DNA from: Flaveria trinervia
Taxonomy: Eukaryota; Streptophyta; Magnoliopsida; Asterales; Asteraceae
Length of the DNA stretch: 64,000 bases
Assembly: GCA_025506515.1 (NCBI GenBank)
Contig: CM046453.1
Span: 29,661,558 to 29,725,557 of the forward strand
Direction of reading: 5' to 3'
Positions 23,801 to 33,095 of the stretch are shown here, in pieces. The position numbers and the translations under genes are program-made. Each line of letters opens with the position of its first letter. The first letter of the stretch is position 1. The notes beneath the pieces are model-generated. The model saw only the letters and a program-made list of their open reading frames with translations, was not told where the DNA came from and searched no databases.

Positions 23801-24691
23801 GCACTCCTTCCCTTACCTCATGACTATATTGAGTTTGAGTATTTAAAACAACTTGAGCTTGATTTAGTCAAGGAAAGAAAGACAACAAAGAAGAAGCTGA
23901 GGGAAGAAGCTGCAAAGTCAAGAGCCATCATCCAAAAGAGCATGAAGAAGTCTGCTGATAGCCAGAGGATGATGAGCTACTTGAAGCTGTATGGATTCTC
24001 CAGAAGGAGACTTGGACCCATGTCTCTATCCACTATGGATGAGCATATTAGGGTAATCAAGCAGAACATTAAGAGTGGAGAGCTCACTGACTTACACTCC
24101 ACTCCAAGTCAGGCCCCACCTGAAGTGGAGGTTAAGGTTGAACAAACAGACACAACACAACCAGGACCTCCTGCTAATTCTCAGTAAGCTTCATCTTCTG
24201 ATCCACAGTAGGGTCAACCTCCCTCTCCATCTGAACTTGAGAGAGAGGAAGTCCCAACTGAGAAAGACAGTGAAGATCAATCTGGTGCTGCAGGCCAGTC
24301 TTCATAGTTGAAATTTGGAAAGAGAAAGAAGAGGATGGCTTCTAGACCAAAGTCTAAGAAGAAGAAGAAGCCTGCATCCCCTTCTAAACCTCAGGATGAA
24401 TCAGAACAGCCTGAGGATGTGCAGCCAGAGGATGCTCAATCAACTCCAACTTAAGTAGCTCCTCTAGCATCAGGAAGACCCATCTTGTCTTGGACATACA
24501 CTACAAATCCAGAAAGGTGGCATGTTATTAGAGATCAAGGCATTGAAGACATCTATACTTGGCAAGATATGTTTCCGTTGCCTCTGCATGACCTCTTTGA
24601 CATAAGAAGACACTTTGACAGCCTGAAGGATCCTGATCATCTTGTGAAGAAAGGAATGGTGATCATCCAAATGAGGACTGTTAATATCTGA
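20870..24691 (+). pseudogene. Copia A extra ORF
   Basis: Starts MANLAHRNDPN, then in a shifted frame HNQVALLCSEKD, LTIDPPLYEDQLLEF (N-terminal module), VFFPKEAV, QMGYEGYFS and MFPRYVQYILNCELGSQL, matching copias E and F. Next come a Pro/Ser/Thr-rich acidic stretch (21680-22900), then open blocks 22926-23621 (231 aa) and 23666-24187 (173 aa) with Lys/Arg/Glu-rich coiled-coil character and YLKLYGFSRRRLGPMS, shared with copia D. The end block reads WTYTTNPERWHVI...DIYTWQDMF. About ten stops or frameshifts are present. Function is unknown; size (over 1200 codons) and layout agree with the other copies. Confidence 0.7.
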
Positions 24692-24718
24692 AGTTTTCTA
24701 AGTGTTTTGGTAGCATCA

Positions 24719-24732
24719 GCCTAGGGGGAGTT
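24719..24732 (+). other. Copia A polypurine tract
   Basis: GCCTAGGGGGAGTT directly before the LTR start TGTAGAG; the same tract precedes the copia F 3' LTR at 40425-40437 on the minus strand. Confidence 0.85.
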
Positions 24733-25359
24733 TGTAGAGATTAATGAAGAGGCTGATGCAACCTAAACATCTTTAGTCTTTCCTGCATACTGCACAAGTG
24801 CATTAAAGTGGAATGCTTCGAAAGTTTCATATGTGCAACAGAAATACTCTAAGTGTGAAATCTTTCGAAGCCAAGACCAACATCTTTCGAAGCCAAAGAT
24901 GAAGTCTTCCGAAGCCTCTGAGACAAAGTCTTCCGAAGCTTCAAGTTCATGAAGACAGATTTCTTCCGAAGACTTTTAGTAACATGCTTTATCTGATGTA
25001 CTGTTCCATAAAGCTGGACACCTTTCCGCTACAACTCTGCAAGTCACCAACTAACATGGTTTGGTGAAAAGGCCCATGCTTTTGGTAACTGTACATTAGA
25101 TAAAGCATGTTACTAAAAGTCTTCGGAAGAAATCTGTCTTCATGAACTTGAAACTTCGGAAGACTTTGTCTTTGAGGCTTCGGAAGACTTCATCTTTGGC
25201 TTCGGAAGATGTTGGTCTTGGCTTCGGAAGATTTCACACTTAGAGTATTTCTGTTGCACATATGAAACTTCCGAAGCATTCCACTTTAATGCACTTGTGC
25301 AGTATGCAGGAAAGACTAAAGATGTTTAGGTTGCATCAACCTCTTCATTAATCTCTACA
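24733..25359. repeat. Head-to-head LTR palindrome (two 262-bp arms)
   Basis: The left arm, 24733-24994, is the first part of the copia A 3' LTR. The right arm, 25098-25359, is its near-perfect reverse complement. The 103-base middle (24995-25097) is LTR sequence after the left arm and occurs without the right arm in the RT insert at 6388-6748. Several CTTCCGAAG motifs lie in each arm. It joins the + strand copia A to the minus-strand copia C. It is best read as two inverted, truncated LTRs. Confidence 0.85.
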
Positions 25360-25555
25360 AACTTATCTTTCGGAAGCATGCTCTTGACTTCGGAAGTAGA
25401 GTTCTGTCTTCGGAAGTTGATCTTTCACATTGTCTTTGGAAGAATTCTACAACCTTCGGAAGTTCCATGCTAAGCTTCGAAAGCCTTTGCATGTAGCATC
25501 AACATTATCTAAGTGATTTGGTATTGGCTGCACCAGCCTTCTTATTGATCTAACA
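25360..25555 (-). repeat. Copia C 3' LTR fragment
   Basis: Starts TGTTAGATCAATAAGAAGG on the minus strand after GAAAGGGAAG and aligns with the first 190 bases of the copia F LTR (40424 downwards). It contains five CTTCCGAAG-like motifs. It is cut where the palindrome begins. Confidence 0.75.
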
Positions 25556-25638
25556 CTTCCCTTTCCTGAAGGTCCTAAACTAGACAACTTAGGACACACA
25601 GATTTTAAGAAATAATATGAACTAGTTTTAATAAAAAG

Positions 25639-27168
25639 CTACTCAAATGTTCTCATCCCAATAGTTGATATAAGATATTTAAATCTCTGTTCATCAAAAG
25701 CCTTTGTAAACATATCAACATATTGTTCATTTGTGTAGTCTTTGACTAGTTTAATTAATCCATTTTCAAAATTATTTCTAATTAAATGATACCTGATGTT
25801 GATGTGTTTGGTCCTTAAGTGCTGCACAGGATTCTCTGTGATAGAGATAGCACTGATGTTGTCTATATGAATGGGAGTCTCCTTGAAGTTTAATCCATAG
25901 TCAAGAATCTTATTTTGAATCCAAAGCACTTGAGCACAGCAGCTTGCAGCAGTAATGTATTCAACTTTAGCAGTTGATGCAGAGACACGGGATTGTTTCT
26001 TGCATTGCCATGAGACAACCTTTCCACCAAGAAACTGACATCCCCCAGATATAGACTTTGCAGTCATGTTGCAACCACCATAATCACTATCTATATAAGC
26101 ATACAGATTGAAGTCAGAATTCTTAGGATACCACAGACCAAGTGTTGAAGCACCTTTGAGGTATCTTATAATCCTTTTGATAGTGATAAAGTGAGACATC
26201 TTTGGGTTGGCTTGATATCTTGCACAAATGCATGTAGCAAACATGATATCGGGCATGCTAGCTATAAGATACATAAGAGACCCAATCATAGCCCTGTAAA
26301 GGTGTTCATCCACACACTCCCCCTTAAGATCAGGTCCAAGGGAGTGGTTTCTTGCTATGGGTGTCTTAGCAATCTTACAATCAGTCATGTTGAATCTCTT
26401 AAGTATGTCTTAAACATACTTTGACTGACTAATGAAGATGCCATCTTCAACTTGCTTCACTTGAATTCCCAGAAAGAAATTGAGTTTCCCCATGGCACTC
26501 ATTTCAAATATGTCCTTCATCAGCTTCTCAAAGTCTTTGCAGAGCCTTGGATTAGTTGAACCAAAGATGATGTCATGTAAATATACTTGAACTAGCATTA
26601 AGCCATTTCCCTATCCTTTGATGAAGAGAGTTCCATCTATAGTACCTCTTCTATATCCATGCTTGCAGAGATACTGAGATAGAGTCTCATACCACTTCTT
26701 GGGTGCCTGATGCAGCCCATAAAGAGCTTTGTCAAGCTTGCAGACATAACCAGGATGATCAGAATCTGCAAAACCAGGTGGTTGTTTGACATACACCTCT
26801 TCATCAATCACTCCATAAAGAAAAGCACACTTGACATCAAAGTGATAGACCATGAAGTTCTTGGATGCAGCAAATGCTAGGAATATACTAACAGCTTCCA
26901 GTCTTGCTACATGAGCAAAGACATCAGTGTAGTCAATCCTTTCTTCTTGTGTGTATCCTTGAACAACTAGTATAGATTTATTCTTGATGATAATGCCTCT
27001 ATCATCCTTCTTGTTCCTAAACACCCATTTGGTTCCAATAGTAGTCTTCCCTTGAGGAAGGGGACAAAGGTTCCAAACTTTCTGTCTTTTGAATTGAAGC
27101 AACTCCTGTTGCATAGCTTCAACCCAACTTCCATCCTTCAGAGCCTCATCAATTTTCTTTGGCTCTAT
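25639..27168 (-). pseudogene. pol: Copia C reverse transcriptase and RNase H
   Basis: Three open blocks. 26611-27114 has SWVEAMQQELLQF (start in the stretch to 27168), KWVFRNKKDDRG, motif A HFDVKCAFLYG and KALYGLHQAPKKWYE. 26410-26598 has the catalytic region, but the second motif reads VYLHDIIFGS: the canonical Tyr-Val-Asp-Asp is Tyr-Leu-His-Asp, so one catalytic Asp is lost. 25639-26388 (249 aa) has the thumb and RNase H: YIDSDYGGC, STAKVEYIT (the usual AEAEY Glu is kept in VEY), IHIDNISAI, EQYVDMFTKAF. Frameshifts fall near 26400 and 26605. Otherwise it is well preserved. Confidence 0.85.
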
Positions 27169-28467
27169 CTAGGATAAGAAACAAGAGTGAAGACAAACAT
27201 TTGCTTCATGGGTTTGTCCTCTTGTTTTTACCCCTATGTCAACATCTCCAATGATTTTTGTGGTGGGGTGAGACTTGTGGATCCTTAGCTGAGGGATCAC
27301 AGCAAGTTGCTGAGAGAGATCCAAATTAGAGAAATTTCGATCTGGCATAGATGTTTTTCTCACCACATCAGCACACTTATCAAGAGAGACTTGATCCAAT
27401 GAGTGTGTGATATCAATTATGTTGTCATCTAAGGAGTGGTTATTAGCATCAAGGAATTCCTGATCACTGTCACCACCTCCATTATTTTCTTCTACATTTG
27501 AAGTATCTTTATCTAGTTGTGGAGCCTCTAAGCTAGAATTTGAAAGCATCCTAGATGTATAAGCTGAGTTTGTTATTATGGTGCTAATAGATACTTCATT
27601 TGCAGAAGCAGTTACAACTGGAGCTGAAGATATGTTACTTGAAGGTCTTCTTAGCTCAAATTTTGGGTCAGGATCACCTGTTGATAAGATATCTGCAGAT
27701 CCTGAAACAATCTCACAAGATTTGATAAAACAATTGGTAACTAAATCAAGATCGAACAGCCAATCAGGACCAGAACTAGCCACACAGGGTGTGTGTTCAT
27801 TGAAAGTCACATTGGCTAACTCCTCAACAATTCTAGTTCTGAGATTGTATACTATATATGCCTTAGCTTGGGAAGAGTATCCAATAAAGTGTCCATCATC
27901 TGATTTCTTAGCAAATTTGGAAATTTGATCTTTGGTATTCAAGATGGTGCAAGGACATCCAAATGACCTGAAAAAACCAATGAAAGGTTTCCTCTTATGC
28001 CAAAGTTCATAAGGAGTCTTGTCATGAGTCTTAACCACTAAAACTCTATTATGCACATAGCAGACAGTGTTGACTGCCTCTACCCAGAAGGTGATGGGCA
28101 GCTTAGAGTCAGACCGCATGGTTCGTGCACATTCAATCAGTGTCCTGTTTCTCCTCTCAGTAACACCATTTTGCTGAGGAGTCCTGGGAGCACTGTATTG
28201 TCTTGTAATGCCTTTTTCATCACAAAATGCATCAAGGATTTGGTTCTTGAGTTCAGTTCCTTGATCACATCTTATGATTTTGACCTTGTGATCAGATTGA
28301 TTCTCAATCTTTAGGATGAAATTCTTCAGAATCTCAGGAGTCTCATCCTTACTTCTAAGGAAGAAAACCCAAGTGAATCTTATAAAGTCATATGTGATCA
28401 CTAAACAATAAGAGGTCCTTCCTAAACTCGTTACACTAGTAGGGCCAAAGAGATCCATATATAACAA
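27169..28467 (-). CDS. pol: Copia C integrase with C-terminal linker (432-aa open block)
   Basis: Integrase core: MDLFGPTSVTS (first Asp), DFIRFTWVFFLRSKDET, RCDQGTELKNQ (second Asp), PQQNGVTERRNRTL (Glu), so the D-D-E triad is complete. Then come PYELWHKRKPFIGFFRSFG, HFIGYSSQAKAYIVYN and an acidic linker ending HKSHPTTKIIGDV. The block ends at a TAG in place of the Gln codon that copia A keeps in the same place (CAG), cutting it from RT. It has no own start; it is a polyprotein fragment. Integrase joins cDNA ends to the host chromosome. Confidence 0.85.
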   Translation of the reverse strand: MLYMDLFGPTSVTSLGRTSYCLVITYDFIRFTWVFFLRSKDETPEILKNFILKIENQSDHKVKIIRCDQGTELKNQILDAFCDEKGITRQYSAPRTPQQNGVTERRNRTLIECARTMRSDSKLPITFWVEAVNTVCYVHNRVLVVKTHDKTPYELWHKRKPFIGFFRSFGCPCTILNTKDQISKFAKKSDDGHFIGYSSQAKAYIVYNLRTRIVEELANVTFNEHTPCVASSGPDWLFDLDLVTNCFIKSCEIVSGSADILSTGDPDPKFELRRPSSNISSAPVVTASANEVSISTIITNSAYTSRMLSNSSLEAPQLDKDTSNVEENNGGGDSDQEFLDANNHSLDDNIIDITHSLDQVSLDKCADVVRKTSMPDRNFSNLDLSQQLAVIPQLRIHKSHPTTKIIGDVDIGVKTRGQTHEANVCLHSCFLS

Positions 28468-29060
28468 GTGTAAGGGGGTAGTGATGGAGTTCCTTTCCTT
28501 AGGCTTGTGAGATACCTTATGTTGCTTCCCTTTTAGGCATGCAACATAATGGTCATCACAAACTCTTTCTTTGGCATTCCAGTTGCCAAATCATTCTTAA
28601 TAAGTTTATTCATGTTTTTAAAGTTTACATGGCACATTCTTTTATGCCATAGGAAAGACTCATCACTATTGGCTTAGACTATAAACATAAGACTTCTCCA
28701 GAGGGAGAGGTTCTTGCAAGTCCATCTTGTACATGTTCCTTTTCCTGGGAGCTCTAAGCAAGATATGCTCATGAGGAATGACCACCTCGAGCTTGAGAAC
28801 AATGCACTCATGCTTAGTAAAGAGCATGTTATGACTCTGATCACAAGGTTGAGTTACACTTAGAAGATGGTACCCAAGCCCCTTGAAAAAGTTTACCTTT
28901 TCAATGCTCAGCTTACCATTTATGACCTTGCCCCTTCCAGAAAAGTAACCACCTTCATCTCCTCCAAAAGCAACTAGCCCTTCATCAATCCTTTCAAAGT
29001 TCTGGAGTAGTGACCTATTGCCTGTCATGTGCCTGGAATAGCCACTTTCAATGATCCAGA
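28468..29060 (-). pseudogene. pol: Copia C protease end and pre-integrase
   Basis: 28666-29028 reads TGNRSLLQNFERIDEGLVAF, VINGKLSIEKVNF and LLSVTQPCDQ, the pre-integrase region. Upstream, WIIESGYSRHMTG spans the protease site: the catalytic DSG is ESG here (codon GAA at 29047-29049). The zinc-binding His and Cys segments (28480-28660) follow with stops at about 28665 and 28560. Protease sequence further upstream is lost at the 29190 junction. Confidence 0.75.
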
Positions 29061-29190
29061 CATTCTTGTTTGTCTTGAGCTGTCCTTACACATAAAAAAT
29101 GGTTAGTTACATTTGGAAAACCAAGCCTTACTTGTCTTGGGATCACTAAGAAAAACTGAAGGTAATGCAACAATAATGGATCCTATAGAT

Positions 29191-31194
29191 CCTATCTAGG
29201 TAAATCAAGAAATGTATCTCTTGTGAGGGAACAAGAAGATCCATCAACATAGGTAGTGTTAACAGAATCTTCAACACATGAGACTTCGCTCAGAGTTGTG
29301 TAGTTGATGAGCTTGGTCTTGATTACGTTGAACTCCTCAAGAGAGAGATGTTGAGAAGGCTGAGGGGATGGTTGTTGGGCAGGTTGTGGTTCAGAGGTTC
29401 TGGGGAGTGTTTTAGGTTGAAGGATGGGAAGTTTAGGTGGTTGAGGTGAGGGAGTGGATGTGGGTAATGATGTGGGTTCAGGGATGAAGGGTTCGATTTT
29501 GATGGTGAAAGGTAAGGGTGAGGGTTCAGGTTGTGGTTGGGTGGTTGCAGTGAAGGTCATCCCCTTTACCCTTTTGTACATCTCTATTCTCTTTTCCAAC
29601 CGGATGTCAGCCTTGATTTCACTGACAATTCGTTGGAGTGTATTTTCAGACATGGGACCCACTTGCCTTCCAGAGAAGCCATGGGCCTGAAGATAGTCTT
29701 TCATCCAGGCCTTTTCACTGAGCTTCCTAGTTGTAGTGACCCTAGCTTCTTCTTCTTTTCCTTTGTCTTTTCTCTTGCAGCCTTTCTTCTTTCTTTCTCC
29801 ATTTGATCTTGCTCTTTGTTGAAGAGCCAGAGGATCGTCTCATTATTGTGTGGAGAGAGTTCTTGAAGATTAAAGCCTCTAGAGATTAGGAAATTTATCC
29901 TATCTCTCCTCAGCTGCAATTTAGCTTCCTTCTGTTCTTCTTTTTCTTTCTCCAAGGCCAACCTGGCTTCTTTTTCAAGTTTCAGTCGGGTTGCCTTCTC
30001 CAGATTCACCAACTCCTCTAGTGGTAGTGGGAGTGCTTCTTCATTTGCAGCTCCTATTAGGATAAGTTGGTCAATGATCTCTTCCCTTCTCTTATTGTTG
30101 ATAGCCTCCTAATTAACTGCAGCTGCTTTTATACTAGCAGCTAGCAACTTTTCAATTGGAAGTCTTCCTTTCTTCTTTAGTTTCTCAATCTTCTCCTCTT
30201 CCTGAAGCTCTTCCACAGTCATCTTTCTTTTCCCTTTATCTTTTAAAGATCCTGACTGTGGTGGTTCTTGGAGAGTGGATACTGAGAGAGGCAGAGATGG
30301 TGTCTAGGAGGGAGGTAGATTCAAAAAGTCCTTGCTGTTCACCTCAGATGCCATATCAAGGATTGCATCTGCGATGATCAGTACCTCGAACATTTTAAAC
30401 AGTCCTTCCGCAGCTTCCATTTTAGCTTCGGAAGATTCAGCTTGTTTTTTCGAGGCTTTAACTTCAGCTTCGGAAATTGGAGGAGATGCATATTATGTCC
30501 CAACTGCTTCAGTTGCTGGGCCATCAGTCCCAATTTCCCCTTCGAAATGAATCTTTGGTTCCATGTGAACCTTAGGTTAACCAACTCCTTCCACGGCGAT
30601 AGAAGGTGCAGTAAGCGAAGTAGAGCATTGCAGCATCTGGACTTGGCTGATCAGAAGAGGATCTCAACAAAAACCTGGTGAAGAGTCTGTAGAGATCTCT
30701 AAGCATCTTTGGGTTGATTTGAAGTACAACTTGAGACAACTCAGACAAAGTGATGACAAGAGTAGAAGATGTTGAGGTTGAAGTTTGAGACTGTGGGTCC
30801 TCAAGTGCTTGTTTCTGAACATTCTACTCCTTTTTGGTAGCATCATCTTAAGAGCTAGATGAGCTAAAGGAAGAAGTCAATGAGACCTGAACAGGTACAT
30901 GCCTAACAGATCTCTCGGTCTGTTTCTCAACTAGTTGAGCCTTGAGATTGTCAATCTCAAGTTGCTGAGTGGCGGACCTTTCTCCTAAATTCCTAACCAA
31001 GGATTCAAGGTTTGAGACTTTAGATAGAAGGTCTTTAACGAGGAGTATGCTTCCTTCTTCTTCTTTTGAAGAAACACAGGGAGATGAGGTAACATACCTG
31101 GTATGTTCAGCCTCACCACCAGATGTGGTTTCTTGGCACCCTAGTTTCCCGTGCTTAATGATGTCTCTACCAGAGTCATCACAAGTTTTGGTTG
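29191..31194 (-). pseudogene. Copia D extra ORF (C-terminal two thirds)
   Basis: This aligns with the copia F extra ORF. From its 5' side: 30848-31282 (end of a frame that crosses into the E LTR) with a leucine/glutamate coiled-coil stretch (LLSKVSNLESLVRNLG); 29701-30012, a Lys/Glu/Arg-rich helix block with RINFLISRGFNLQELSPHN; 29192-29704 (170 aa) with MKDYLQAHGFSGRQVGPMS and a Pro/Gln-rich stretch ending VDGSSCSLTRDTFLDLPR. Frameshifts separate the blocks. It is cut at 31194 by copia E; the N-terminal part would lie beyond the right end of E, outside the window. Function unknown. Confidence 0.7.
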
Positions 31195-31931
31195 TGTTAG
31201 GATCGTGTACAGGACGAATACTAACAGATTTACGCGTATACCGAATCAAATAGTGCGGAATCCTATTTGATTGGTGATCCAATCAGTGAGAACGCATGTA
31301 GAATCAATTAAGGACTGAATCTAAACGTTAAGAATGATTAGCAATCGATCTACTGTGATCTATGAAGTTGGAACAGGTTGCTAGAGGTCTCTGGACGGCT
31401 AGAGTACGTGTAGGTATCGAATTATTCAAAGTGTCCTGTTTTTCCACGATTTAAGTGGTGTTTATAGGTTAGGGTTTCTCAATCGTGCGACCGGACCATT
31501 TGCATGGTTCAGTCATGCAATTGAGTCATGCGGTTGATCCATTCGCACGACTGAGTGTTCAGTCATGCGACTGAGTCAATCTCATGCTATAATCATGCGA
31601 CTGATCTAGTCTCCTGGTTCATTCGTACGACTGGTTCATTAGCATGAAGTTGTTCATGCGTATGGTCTATTAGCATGGGCCAGTCGCATGAGAACTTCAT
31701 ATGATTAAGTTTGAATATGTTTCACAATCATTATTTGACTTAGATCTATTCAAACAACCAAGAACCTATATAATTAGTTCAATAAGCATTAACCTACTAA
31801 TCAATGAAGTAATAAACATTATAAGCACAATCACACACTGTATTTCATTAAGTACCCGTTCAATTACATATGAGTAAGACAATAAAGACATTTTACATTA
31901 AGTTCAGAAACTAGGGACACATGTATCTACA
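31195..31931 (-). repeat. Copia E 3' LTR (737 bp)
   Basis: Starts TGTAGATACATGTGTCCC and ends ACGATCCTAACA on the minus strand, preceded by the tract CCAAGGGGGAGTT (31932-31944). It contains a TCG-motif array at 31481-31700, and on the minus strand right after it CCTATAAAC (TATA at 31461-31466). No second copy lies in the window. Confidence 0.85.
31461..31700 (-). promoter_or_regulatory. Copia E LTR promoter: TCG array and TATA box
   Basis: On the minus strand about 12 units of the CAGTCGNNCGACTG type (31700 to 31481) run up to CCTATAAAC. The array-then-TATA order is repeated inside the element at 36360-36062. Confidence 0.55.
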
Positions 31932-31956
31932 AACTCCCCCTTGGACCTAGTTTCAT

Positions 31957-32526
31957 CTATTGTCTTACATCCTTCATAATCTCTTCAAACTTCTTGTACT
32001 TCTCTTCTCTTGTGACTCCTGCGTGTATCTCAAAAGCAAAACAGAGTCGTATCACATTCTGAAATTGTAAAGCTTGTACAATATCTTGTGAGTCATAGAA
32101 CAGTGGCCATGTGTATAATGTATAGACATCATCGGCGGACAAGTTAGTAAGCCACATCGGGTCAAACACCCTGATGGTTTCCATAACACCATTCTTGTTC
32201 AACACTATGAATGCCTCTCCTGTTCTCCAATCATAGTACCACCATTTGAAGTGTGGAATGAAGTCCTATGGCATCTCCCGTAGAGGGATCTTAGACATTA
32301 TGCGCAGAGGACTCCACTTCAACACTATTTTCGGTTTTCTAGTTATGGCATCAACCTCAGACCGTCTAATATACCTCATTGGTTGTTGAGGTTTGAAGTT
32401 GACCCATCTGGTGTGGTACTCTCTCTTTAGAGCTGCTTCAAACCAGCCTGACATTTTACGTGGGTCAGCGTATAGCAATTTCAACTTTGCAAACTGGTTA
32501 AGCTTAAAACTAGGAAGAGTCTTCAA
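31957..32526 (-). pseudogene. Copia E extra ORF, C-terminal domain
   Basis: Two open blocks: 32266-32526, with FKLNQFAKLKLLYADPRKM and RYIRRSEVDAITRKPKIVL, and 31957-32205, with VMETIRVFDPMWLTNLSADD and a C-terminal stop 25 bases before the LTR-side tract. Together with the block ending at 32523 they look like one folded domain rich in Trp, Tyr and basic residues. A stop at about 32265 splits them. I do not recognise a named domain. The preserved protein-like composition suggests fairly recent decay. Confidence 0.6.
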
Positions 32527-33095
32527 ATGTGTGGGAACCTGAAGTACTCAATCCCCTTCTCACGATTAACTGCATAAACGTTGAGATCTTCAAAATGTGC
32601 CCACGTGATGATTTTGCCCGATACCTTGTGATGCTTCTTCACTTTGTATAGCTTGGTGTAGACAGTTGACGTTGGAGCACTGCATTGGGCTCTTATTTCT
32701 TCAAAGCATGCAACCCACTCAGCCTTTCTGATGTTGACTTCGGCGTCCGAGGCTTGGGCCTTATCTTCTTTCTTTTCAGACTCTTGTTCCATTTTGTCCA
32801 AAGTCTCAAAAGTTTCACTGATAAGATTGTCGCCTAGATTGGGAACGACATTACCTTCATTATCAGTGTACTCTGGATAATATTGACCCGTGACATCTTC
32901 AATCTTGATCTCATCGACGTCGTTGAGCTCGTCGTCACTTTCAACATGGACTGTTGGAGCATCTTTCACGATCTTATCAGGGTTGAGTCGGAACATTTCA
33001 GCAAGTTGCTCATCGGTGAGATCATGAATTATCTCTCCTTCTTCAGGAGTGTAGTTCACCGATCTCCTAACTATCCCCTGCAGATCAAGAATCAT
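32523..33095 (-). CDS. Copia E extra ORF, central block (190 aa open)
   Basis: An open block with an acidic N-terminal half (TPEEGEIIHDLTDEQLAEMF, ESDDELNDVDEI) and a more folded C-terminal half (KAEWVACFEEIRAQC, DLNVYAVNREKGIEYFRF). It overlaps the next block by one codon in another frame, so it is part of the larger extra ORF and not a gene of its own. It follows the repeat-coded acidic tract at 33418-33545. Function unknown. Confidence 0.55.
   Translation of the reverse strand: MILDLQGIVRRSVNYTPEEGEIIHDLTDEQLAEMFRLNPDKIVKDAPTVHVESDDELNDVDEIKIEDVTGQYYPEYTDNEGNVVPNLGDNLISETFETLDKMEQESEKKEDKAQASDAEVNIRKAEWVACFEEIRAQCSAPTSTVYTKLYKVKKHHKVSGKIITWAHFEDLNVYAVNREKGIEYFRFPHI

Larger units (their letters stand above)
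5796..25097 (+). mobile_element. Copia A: host element, interrupted by GYP and copia B
   Basis: Copia A is a Ty1/copia element on the + strand. Its pol resumes immediately after GYP, is cut by copia B at 7371, resumes at 19667 and ends at 20149. A 0.7 kb spacer, an extra ORF (20870-24691), a polypurine tract and the start of its 3' LTR (24733) follow. The 5' LTR, gag, protease and integrase are outside the window, left of GYP. Its closest relative here is copia C. The LTR is cut at about 25097, where an inverted LTR copy begins. Confidence 0.8.
25360..29190 (-). mobile_element. Copia C: partial element, pol plus LTR start
   Basis: Sister of copia A on the minus strand. From right to left: protease/pre-integrase, integrase, RT, RNase H, 83 bases of 3' sequence, then an LTR start (25555 downwards) cut at 25360. 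Gag, the 5' LTR and the extra ORF are absent; the right edge at about 29190 abuts the end of an extra ORF (copia D) in the same orientation. Confidence 0.75.

Noticed and set aside
24733..25359. A foldback DNA transposon or MITE
   Set aside because: The left arm follows a polypurine tract and is the start of an LTR whose loop part occurs elsewhere without the right arm; no target duplication is seen.
32523..33095. A host gene exon
   Set aside because: It lies between other extra-ORF blocks of copia E, in the right order and orientation, between pol and the 3' LTR.
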